NCBI GenBank assembly: GCA_030150795.1
Contig: JASLFF010000011.1
Coordinates: 1 to 9,675 of the forward strand
Direction: 5' to 3'
Length of the DNA stretch: 9,675 bases
Origin: Terriglobales bacterium
GTDB lineage: Bacteria; Acidobacteriota; Terriglobia; Terriglobales; Gp1-AA117
This document shows positions 1-5,400 of the stretch, one piece after another (the stretch's first letter is position 1; each line of letters starts with the position of its first letter). Position numbers and translations under genes: made by a program. The notes below the pieces were generated by a model, which ran no database searches, was not told the DNA's origin, and worked only from the letters and a program-made list of their open reading frames with translations.

Positions 1-1103
1 CGAATGATATCGCCATCACGCAGCTCGGTCTTCAAGCCAGCGCTGGAAAGATCCACCTCAGCAGTATGGCGGGCCTGGCGATCGTCAATGCGATCGATAA
101 ACGTTTTCTGGCCTGAAGCGGTTGTGGTAAAACCACCGGCATAGCCTAGGACCTCGCCCAGGTTTTCATGCTCCTTTAACTCATAAATTCCTGGGACGTT
201 GACGCTGCCGGCCAGCGCTACCAAACGGCCCACAGGCGGCACCAGAATTACATCGCCGGAGAGCAATTGCACGTCCTTAGTCTTGTCGCCAAAAGCGATG
301 AGGTCGTAAAGGTCGAAGCTGGTTACGTCTTTGCCTTCGCGCCTGAGCAATATACGCCGCATGGAGCCGCGCTTGGATGGGCCTCCGGACGCAAAGAGCG
401 CATTCACCAGCGTGCTGAGCGAGCTGACAGTGTAAGAACCCGGACGCCGCACCTGCCCAACCACAAATACCTGAACAGCACGCAGCCGTCCCAGGGTCAC
501 GTCAAGCTCAAAGTTCTTAAAGACGCGGCTGATTGCCGATTTGAGGTAAGTATTGAGCTGGTCATATCGCACGCCCGCCACGCTAACGGGACCAACTTTG
601 GGCAGATAGATTGCGCCCGTGCGGTCCACCACGGCCCGGTAATTCACATCAATCTGCCCCCAGGCCCGCACCAGCAATTCGTCGCCGGGACCAATCAGAT
701 AATCCGGCGTAACGGGAATGCGGTCCACCGGCGCAAATGTGGACGGCACATTGCGGAACAAGCTCTGGCCAAAGATGTTGAGGTGGTACCCCAAAGAGCT
801 GCTGACAAAATCCTGAAATTCGATGTCGGGCTCGGGCAGGAGTGGAATAAATTCCGGAACTCTGGCCGATTCTCTCTGCAACCGCTCTTGCGCCGATTCC
901 TCGACTCTATCCTCATACTGCTGTTGTTGTGGCAGTGGCTGTGCACTGGGAGGGTTCGTGATATGTACGCCTGTCGAGCGACGGTCAAAACTGTCAGTCG
1001 GCGTCGGAGAGGCTGCGGGGCGGTCGATTTGGGCGGAACTAACACCAATGAAAACGCAAACGAATAAAAATATTATGACCAATTGATAGCGCAAGATTGT
1101 CAT
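1..1103 (-). CDS. Polysaccharide export protein, Wza-like with SLBB domains (3' end outside window)
   Basis: This is the N-terminal 367 residues of an outer-membrane polysaccharide secretin of the Poly_export/SLBB (Wza) family, which forms the channel for capsule or exopolysaccharide. The ATG at 1103-1101 is followed by a clear signal peptide (residues 1-24, hydrophobic core VIIFLFVCVFIGV, likely cleavage at SSA/Q). There is no lipobox Cys, unlike classical Wza. A Pro/Gln-rich, probably disordered stretch covers about 28-80. The Poly_export domain begins near 132 with DYLIGPGDELLVRAWG and runs to about 205. A first SLBB domain starts at VQVFVVGQVRRPGSY (about 210-223) and a second at VALAGSVNVPGIYEL (about 295-309). 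GDVILVPP (283-290) links them. A CGGAGA motif lies 13 nt upstream of the start, rather far, so the start is likely but not certain. The gene continues beyond position 1, so size and operon partners are unknown. It points away from the tRNA and looks unrelated to the Rhs array. Confidence 0.9.
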   Translation of the reverse strand, partial: MTILRYQLVIIFLFVCVFIGVSSAQIDRPAASPTPTDSFDRRSTGVHITNPPSAQPLPQQQQYEDRVEESAQERLQRESARVPEFIPLLPEPDIEFQDFVSSSLGYHLNIFGQSLFRNVPSTFAPVDRIPVTPDYLIGPGDELLVRAWGQIDVNYRAVVDRTGAIYLPKVGPVSVAGVRYDQLNTYLKSAISRVFKNFELDVTLGRLRAVQVFVVGQVRRPGSYTVSSLSTLVNALFASGGPSKRGSMRRILLRREGKDVTSFDLYDLIAFGDKTKDVQLLSGDVILVPPVGRLVALAGSVNVPGIYELKEHENLGEVLGYAGGFTTTASGQKTFIDRIDDRQARHTAEVDLSSAGLKTELRDGDII

Positions 1104-1437
1104 CTTTAGATGCAAGTCTCCGAAATACGACGCTCTCACGAACTAAGCCGGCCGGTGTGGATGCAACGCATCTTCCGGGTCAAGAGTTGGACTCAACGAT
1201 AGGCGTCAATGACCAGAACTATATCGCAAAAAGTCTTGCTTTGCCTAGCATTCGACAAGTGAAAGCACAGCCGCTTGAGGCATTTGCATGTGAACACCTA
1301 ACACATGCGGTAAGGGATTTTTGGGGAAAACTTGCCATCCGTACAATCCATGTGCAAGTGTATGCATTAGCTTCCCCGGGGCGACGACGTTGCATAATCT
1401 GGCTTGGATTTCTCTTGCGCTGATAAAATAAACGCAC
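1104..1437. other. Intergenic region between export gene and tRNA-Arg
   Basis: These 334 bases lie between two divergent genes and must hold the promoters of both. No ORF here has recognisable content; the open plus-strand frame through it has no family features and overlaps the start of the export gene. A perfect 7-base inverted repeat, GCATGTG (1286-1292) and CACATGC (1302-1308) with a 9-base spacer, could be an operator. A TAAAAT at 1424-1429, preceded by TG at 1421-1422, is in a plausible position for the tRNA -10 box, but no well-spaced -35 element is visible. The export-gene promoter could not be placed. Confidence 0.5.
1286..1308. repeat. Inverted repeat upstream of tRNA-Arg
   Basis: The arms GCATGTG and CACATGC are perfect reverse complements around a 9-base A-rich spacer. 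The element sits about 130 bases before the tRNA and 180 bases before the divergent export gene. A stretch with the similar words CATGTG and TATGCAT follows at about 1350-1367. A regulator site is possible, but a chance palindrome of this size is also plausible. Confidence 0.3.
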
Positions 1438-1514
1438 GGGCCCGTAGCTCAGTTGGATAGAGCATCTGCCTTCTAAGCAGAGGGTCGCCCGTTCGAATCG
1501 GGCCGGGCCCGCCA
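1438..1514 (+). tRNA. tRNA-Arg(TCT)
   Basis: A complete cloverleaf can be folded by eye. The acceptor stem is GGGCCCG (1438-1444) paired with CGGGCCC (1504-1510). The D arm is GCTC/GAGC (1447-1450, 1460-1463). The anticodon stem is TCTGC/GCAGA (1465-1469, 1477-1481) with loop CTTCTAA, giving anticodon TCT at 1472-1474, which reads AGA arginine codons. The variable loop is five bases and the T arm is GCCCG/CGGGC (1487-1491, 1499-1503) with loop TTCGAAT. The discriminator is G1511 and the 3' CCA is encoded (1512-1514). No second copy of the tRNA 3' end is visible in the window, so there is no direct evidence of an att duplication. Its 3' side does face remnants of accessory genes. Confidence 0.97.
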
Positions 1515-1852
1515 TTCAAATCAATAGCTTGCCCACAAAATACGCTCGCACGGAAGGTATCGCAAGGGTTGCAGAAGTAGCCGAAAGTTGACGGCCAGTT
1601 GTCGCCGTATGGCACATTTACGGCACATTCCAGATCGCTGTGTGCCAGGATGAGGCTGGCCTCTTTCCTTGACAATGGAATAACCTGCCGTCTTTCTGCA
1701 ACCACGCTTTTGAGGTTATCCGTGACGACGCCAGGTGCTGGGCATGGCTGAATCTCAATTCTCGGAAAATCGCGGACTAATCTCGGCGGATTCGGAATCA
1801 AGAAATCAATAAACGGCCTGACGTTTCCTCCCATAATTCCCCCACGATCACA
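1515..1852. other. Unassigned region downstream of tRNA-Arg
   Basis: I see no convincing gene here. All plus-strand frames have stops. A minus-strand frame is open through 1367-1867, but its C-terminal part is only the antisense of the tRNA gene, and the rest (for example the stretch around CNPCDTF) matches no family I recognise. Given its position between a tRNA 3' end and a broken ParB-like gene, it could hold degraded integrase or element-boundary DNA, but nothing in it identifies a recombinase. Confidence 0.4.
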
Positions 1853-2341
1853 CATACGAGAGACCAACTTGTCCTCTGGCTAGTGGGCGACCTCCGTCCG
1901 CACCCGAGTTATGTGCGACTTGGCATCAATGTTCCCGCCTCGAGGGCTGAACTCGCTGCTCGAAATGGGTGAAGACGCATTTCTCTTTCCCTTGATAGTG
2001 ACATCAGATGGCATCGTCATCGATGGGGTACGCTCGCCTGGAAGTAGCGCGATTGCAAGGATGCACAGCGGTCGAATGCATCGAATCCAACATTTCTGAA
2101 GAAGAAGCCCTCCGTCGGCTTCTTCTTTGTCATCGCCCATCTCCAGGATTGCCACCCTTCACCCGGATCGCCATGGCACGCGACTTGGCGAAAGCATTGA
2201 GAGAAAAAGCTCTACAGCACCAGCAGACCGGTGGTAAGAGCAAGGGTTCGCCAAAATTGACGGAAGCTGAGAGGGTTGAGGTTCGCAAAGAGATCGCGAC
2301 AGACGGCAGCAGCAGGTGGCGTTTCTGTCGGCACCTTGAGC
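1853..2341 (+). pseudogene. ParB-like DNA-binding protein remnant, three frameshifts, 3' truncated
   Basis: Joining four reading-frame pieces gives one continuous ParB-like N-terminal domain. Piece 1 (to about 1957) reads VGDLRPHPSYVRLGINVPAS. Piece 2 (1959-2027) reads LEMGEDAFLFPLIVTSDG then IVIDG. Piece 3 (2027 to about 2300) begins YARLEVARLQGC and contains ISEEEALRRLLLCHR, then KLTEAERVEVRKEIA. Piece 4 (2303-2341) reads AAAGGVSVGTLSH, a helix-turn-helix-like end. Each junction needs one base removed: near 1958, in the GGGG at 2025-2028, and near 2298-2304. The family uses a ParB/Srx-like nucleotide-binding fold followed by an HTH, and occurs in plasmid partition and in accessory elements. 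The start is unclear and the part after the HTH is missing where Rhs-D sequence begins. Three independent shifts argue for a dead gene, though the GGGG site alone could be a read error. Its place just after a tRNA fits a relic of an integrated element; this is inference. Confidence 0.72.
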
Positions 2342-2894
2342 CACGCACTACACGCACAAGAAGCCCAGTTTCAGAATCTAAATCTCGCCCTGTATAAGTG
2401 TAGGGATTACTAGTGCTGCCGGTCGACGCGGTGATATTCCCGAAACGTATCATACGTGTACGAGTTGCCAATCGTCCCGGTTGATCCGGTCAGCGTCGTC
2501 GCGGATCCCAAACCGTCCTGGTCATAATAGAATGTCGCGCCACGTAACATCGCGAGTGGTTCGTCAACTCCACCTTGCGTATATCGCGTAACCAGCGCAC
2601 CCGTCTGATCGAGTTCTGCAACGGTATCGTTTCCGTCGTACAGATAATTGGTCGTCGCTGTGGAAGAACTTTTCTGAATCCTTCTCCCAAGCGGATCATA
2701 TTTGAAAGTTACCGTTCCGCCAGCCCCCGGCAATACAACCGATGTCAGTGGGTTCTCAAAATCCAAGTTGTACGTTGTCGTCCCGCTAGAATCGATTTTG
2801 GTCAAAGTGTTTCCGTTCCCGTCACAAGTGAAGGTGGCGTCGGGGGTAGAGGTTAGTTCGTTCGACGAGTTGTACACGTAAAGAGACATGCCCA
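2341..2894 (-). pseudogene. Rhs-D: YD-repeat core remnant without a toxin tail
   Basis: This is a core piece of an Rhs protein, cut at both ends. From 2894 it reads LGMSLYVYNSSNELTS, then TYNLDFENPLTSV, FKYDPLGRRIQKSS, LYDGNDTVAELDQTG, VDEPLAMLRGATFYYDQDG and SYTYDTF, matching Rhs-A and Rhs-C almost line by line. An extra T near 2455 breaks the frame. Removing it restores FGNITASTGSTSNPYTYTGRDLDSETGL, ending about 2345. The usual continuation (YYLRARYYD, GRF, DPxGL) and any tail are absent. Key core positions are eroded: YD to CD, and WDFENRL to LDFENPL. Homology to the other copies stops abruptly at about 2894 and the sequence beyond is unrelated. Rhs cores form a shell that encapsulates the C-terminal toxin; this fragment cannot do that. 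It is probably the oldest displaced cassette of the array. Confidence 0.85.
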
Positions 2895-2912
2895 AGGCAC
2901 AGATCGCCACGG

Positions 2913-2930
2913 CCATTTCTGAAGAAATGG
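2913..2930. repeat. Short perfect inverted repeat beside the Rhs-D breakpoint
   Basis: CCATTTCT and AGAAATGG are perfect 8-base arms around a GA spacer. The element lies 19 bases from the point where Rhs-D homology stops. It has no T-run on either side, so it is not a standard terminator. It may mark a recombination junction or be chance. Confidence 0.35.
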
Positions 2931-2958
2931 TACTTATAGGAAGCGACTTTGTGGACGA

Positions 2959-3096
2959 TCAGCAAGGACCGTTTTCATGATCTTGCACATCTGCGCCCGC
3001 TTGTGCAAGCCGTTCGACAATATCCTTGTGCCCTCCAAGCGCAGCGATCATCAGAGCAGATCGCCTTGTCGTCTTCATAATGACCAGCCCAGGCAT
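2959..3096 (-). CDS. Small ankyrin-repeat ORF (45 aa), likely fragment
   Basis: The ATG at 3096 lies two bases after the stop of the preceding gene (3101-3099) and the frame runs 45 codons to TGA at 2961-2959. Residues around TRRSALMIAALGGHKDIVER followed by LAQAGADVQ form one nearly canonical ankyrin repeat (TALMxAAxxGHxxIVxxLLxxGADV). A second ATG lies at 3078. There is no good ribosome site, so expression would depend on coupling to the upstream gene. Ankyrin-repeat proteins occur as immunity proteins in polymorphic-toxin loci, so this may be what is left of another displaced immunity gene. A single repeat is unlikely to fold alone. Beyond its stop, 64 bases separate it from the Rhs-D remnant. 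Confidence 0.55.
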   Translation of the reverse strand: MPGLVIMKTTRRSALMIAALGGHKDIVERLAQAGADVQDHENGPC

Positions 3097-3098
3097 TT

Positions 3099-3626
3099 TC
3101 AGACGCCGCCGTGCTTCTGATCAGCGGCCTCGTCGTGAAAAATCCTAACGTCTAACACGTCCAATAGTGCCTCCCTTCCCTCGTAGACGGCATGCCTTGG
3201 GAAGGTAAGCACCTTGCAAAGACAGTAACGAAAATCTTTAATCGGGACTTGAGAAAAATCGAAATAATCAATAAATGTCAGGGTGATATCGTCTGGACCA
3301 ACCACCATGTCCTTTTCTTGGTCCCAGTAGGACGCCTCCCCAGGTTTACTCAGTCGCTTGATCAAAATCAATGATCTTGCTCGTGGGACGACCTTCAGGT
3401 TGGGCAGAGGAATATCGTCTTTCTCAATCTCTTCCTCATAAGAAAGGTCACTCACGACAAGCGAACTAAAAAGCAGTTGTCGTATCTCCTCAAAAGCATC
3501 TAGGGATCCGCCAATATTTTCTTGCCTCGAAAAGTAAATATTCCACAAGTGTCGAGAACACTCGCGATATGTGTTCATCAGTTCCGTAATGTCTCTCATG
3601 GCCATTGTGGGCTGCCTGGATTCCAT
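3099..3626 (-). CDS. Candidate immunity protein C, partner of Rhs-C tail
   Basis: A 175-residue soluble protein with no signal peptide or membrane segment, so probably cytoplasmic. The start at 3626 is chosen because GGAGG (3637-3633) stands six bases before it. The internal ATG at 3599 is an alternative; it forms an ATGA overlap with the TGA of the restored Rhs-C frame (3598-3596). Either start makes the gene overlap the end of the tail, giving translational coupling. The N-terminal part reads MRDITELMNTYRECSRHLWN then FDAFEEIRQLLF-like helical sequence (residues about 10-55). An acidic stretch, SYEEEIEKDDIPLP, follows, then a beta-rich half with DDITLTFIDYFDFSQ and FRYCLCKVLTF. I recognise the MNxYRECxRHLWN opening as typical of small proteins found behind Rhs genes but know no named family. 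The role as immunity protein rests on position and overlap. Confidence 0.75.
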   Translation of the reverse strand: MESRQPTMAMRDITELMNTYRECSRHLWNIYFSRQENIGGSLDAFEEIRQLLFSSLVVSDLSYEEEIEKDDIPLPNLKVVPRARSLILIKRLSKPGEASYWDQEKDMVVGPDDITLTFIDYFDFSQVPIKDFRYCLCKVLTFPRHAVYEGREALLDVLDVRIFHDEAADQKHGGV

Positions 3627-4901
3627 TGTGTACCTCCAACCGGGGGAGTGGCCCCGTCTAGCCGGGATGGATAGCAAGTGCAATCTGGATAGGGTGCTTG
3701 GTTCCAAACATACCAATGAAAGTGGACGCCTGTTGGACTTCCGTGGGCACCGGGGCTACCCTGCTGCTCCCAATACATCGAAGGAGGGGGCAAGGGTTGC
3801 ACTTCCCAGGTTCTTTGTTACATGGTCCCGGATTGCGAGTACCCGGATATGGAATTGGATCACTCTTTCCCGCTTCTTTGCGAAGTGGTTGTAAGCCAGA
3901 TAGCCGCCCGCAACTACGCCAACACCAACGGCCACAGTCGTACAAGGTCCTGTAGCGAAACATACTACCACTGCTTCACATGTCCCCGAAGCGAAACAAG
4001 CTGCGGTGAGTGTACCCCCTCCGCCTCCAAGCCAAGGTAAAACTCCCTGCGTTGGATTTAACCCGCTTGGATCAGCGAAGTTGACGGGGTTGTTCAAAAC
4101 ATAGGGATAGAAATTGATCCCCGCGGCAAACCCAGTCGGGTCCTCATTGAGGAATCGGGCTGTCGTTGAGTCATAATACCTAGCACGATGGTATCTCAGC
4201 TCCGTTTCAGCATCGTAATCGCGTCCCGTGTACTGGAAAGGATTGCTGATTGATCCGGTAGACGTTACGAGGTTGCCAAAAGTATCATACGAATATGTAT
4301 TCGAAAGCGTACCCGTAAGGCCGCTGAGCGATGTGATGGAGCCAAGGGCGTCCTGGTGGTAGAAACCTGCTGGGCCGGACCTGATCTCCGCAAGAGGCTC
4401 ATCGGCTTCTTGCGTATTAGTGTACTTCCTAAGCGAATTGCCATTAGCATCGACCTCTAGGATCGAAGATCTCGCATCAGTGAGATAATTTGTAACCGTG
4501 GTTGTCGAAGACTGCGTAACCGCCCTTTGTATCCTCCGTCCAAACGGATCGTACTTGAATGATGACGTTCCACTTGGCATTACAACTGACGTCAACCGGT
4601 TCTCAAAATCCCAGTTGTAGGTGGCCGTCCCGCTCGAATCAATCTTAGTCAGCATGTTCCCGTTGCTGTCGTAGGTGAATGTCGCTGCAGGAGTTGACAT
4701 GAGCTCATTGGACGAATTGTAAACGTACGGAGACATGCCCAGTGACGAAAGTCTATTTCCAACCGCGTCGTATGAGTAGCTCTCAGTGGTTGTTGTCCCT
4801 TGAGCCACCTATGTGAGTTGATATGTTGGATCGTAAGTATATTGCTCGGTTATGTTGTTGGGGTAATTGGTTTTGGCAGTGCGGTTGCCGGTGTTGTCAA
4901 A
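3596..4901 (-). pseudogene. Rhs-C: orphan Rhs core with Pro/Cys-rich tail C, decayed
   Basis: Homology to Rhs-A begins at about 4901 (FDNTGNRTAKTNY). A TAG at 4811-4809 then replaces the glutamine codon of QLTQVTQG in Rhs-A. The core is otherwise open from 4808: WDFENRLTSV, FKYDPFGRRIQ, ADEPLAEIRSG, TGRDYDAETELRYHRARYYD, ARFLNEDPTGF and the boundary FADPSGL near 4059. Tail C (4058-3596) starts with GVLPWLGGGGG and a hydrophobic Ala/Val/Gly/Cys segment up to about GGYLAYNHF, possibly membrane-active or a translocation helix. The frame then breaks twice, each repairable by adding one base: at GGG 3871-3869 and at the five-C run (minus strand) 3790-3786. The restored sequence reads GKSDPIPYPGTRNPGPCNKE, KCNPCPPP, HFHWYVWNQAPYPDCTCYPS and a TGA at 3598-3596. 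The W-H-W/WNQ/CxC pattern recurs in Rhs tails I have seen, but I cannot name an activity. Probably inactive now. Confidence 0.8.
3633..3637 (-). promoter_or_regulatory. Ribosome binding site of candidate immunity gene C
   Basis: GGAGG on the minus strand lies six bases before the ATG at 3626. It decides that start over the upstream and downstream alternatives, and it lies inside the restored coding sequence of the Rhs-C tail. Confidence 0.65.
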
Positions 4902-4993
4902 TGCACCGACGTTGCGAGCGTTTTCATTTTGTTGAAACGTGAGACTTTTTGATTCAGCCCCAAATCGATTGCCACACCTGATCAACAAGCTAT

Positions 4994-5389
4994 TTATTTT
5001 GGTTTTGTATAATAGCAGGCTTTCGAATCGGCTGGATAAATAACCGATGGATTTGTAAGATCTAGGATCAAGTTCTCAGATGCTTTCATTTGCTCAAGGC
5101 TCTTATCTGCGGTATAGCGAAATGTGTTAGCCCACGAGTTGAGTTTTATTTCTGAAGGTGAAACAGCCATCCATGTGCCTCTGAAGTCATAGGTTCTTCC
5201 ATCCTTCAACACCACGTGCTGTTCAAACACTCCTGCTTCTTTGAGAATTAAGCGATCCGATAACGTTCCAACACTACAGTGCTGGTTCCAGGTTCCTTCG
5301 ATGCGTTTTGTCAAGTTCTGCTGCTTACAACTCACGATAAATAAGAGCAGCAATAACAGACTGCTTCCTCCTGGCTTATTCAGTTGCAT
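4994..5389 (-). CDS. Candidate lipoprotein immunity protein B
   Basis: A 131-residue secreted lipoprotein. The ATG at 5389 follows the Rhs-B stop by nine bases, and the sequence TGAGGAGG overlaps that stop, giving a strong ribosome site and tight translational coupling. The signal peptide is a run of leucines ending in LLFIVSC, a good lipobox with the lipidated Cys at residue 21; the next residues KQQ suggest outer-membrane sorting. The mature part has the opening RIEGTWNQHC, then FEQHVVLKDGRTYDFRGTWM and SEIKLNSWANTFRYT, alternating beta strands with two GTW motifs. This is reminiscent of small lipocalin-like beta-barrel domains, though not a firm match. Position directly behind a toxin-bearing Rhs gene suggests that it neutralises tail B. 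Being anchored in the envelope, it implies that tail B acts in the periplasm. That role is inference. Confidence 0.82.
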   Translation of the reverse strand: MQLNKPGGSSLLLLLLFIVSCKQQNLTKRIEGTWNQHCSVGTLSDRLILKEAGVFEQHVVLKDGRTYDFRGTWMAVSPSEIKLNSWANTFRYTADKSLEQMKASENLILDLTNPSVIYPADSKACYYTKPK

Positions 5390-5393
5390 CTAG

Positions 5394-5400
5394 CCTCCTC
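5394..5400 (-). promoter_or_regulatory. Ribosome binding site of immunity gene B, overlapping the Rhs-B stop
   Basis: GAGGAGG on the minus strand shares its first two bases with the TGA stop of Rhs-B and lies four bases before the ATG at 5389. Ribosomes ending Rhs-B would be placed directly to start the lipoprotein, fitting obligate co-expression of toxin and antidote. Confidence 0.75.

Noticed and set aside
267..1086. Plus-strand ORFs of 266 and 87 residues and a minus-strand ORF of 117 residues inside the export gene
   Set aside because: They lie over the clear minus-strand SLBB protein in other frames and lack any domain character.
1515..1852. Integrase gene next to the tRNA
   Set aside because: Expected from context, but no frame shows tyrosine recombinase motifs, and no duplicated tRNA end was found in the window.
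1219..1867. Two minus-strand ORFs crossing the tRNA (with RFERATLCLEGRCS and PIRTGDPLLRRQMLYPTELRA)
   Set aside because: These peptides are the well-known false translations of the antisense of a tRNA gene; the flanking parts have no recognisable content.
2008..2397. 129-residue plus-strand ORF as an intact gene
   Set aside because: Only its middle is ParB-like; its first codons and its C-terminal part (GSSRWRFCRHLEPR) are out of frame with the conserved sequence, so it is one piece of a pseudogene.
1883..3871. All frameshifts being sequencing errors
   Set aside because: Several are in short homopolymers and could be, but Rhs-A, Rhs-B and both lipoprotein genes stay open over more than 4 kb, whereas breaks cluster with a nonsense codon and truncations in the 1.9-4.8 kb part, which fits real decay.
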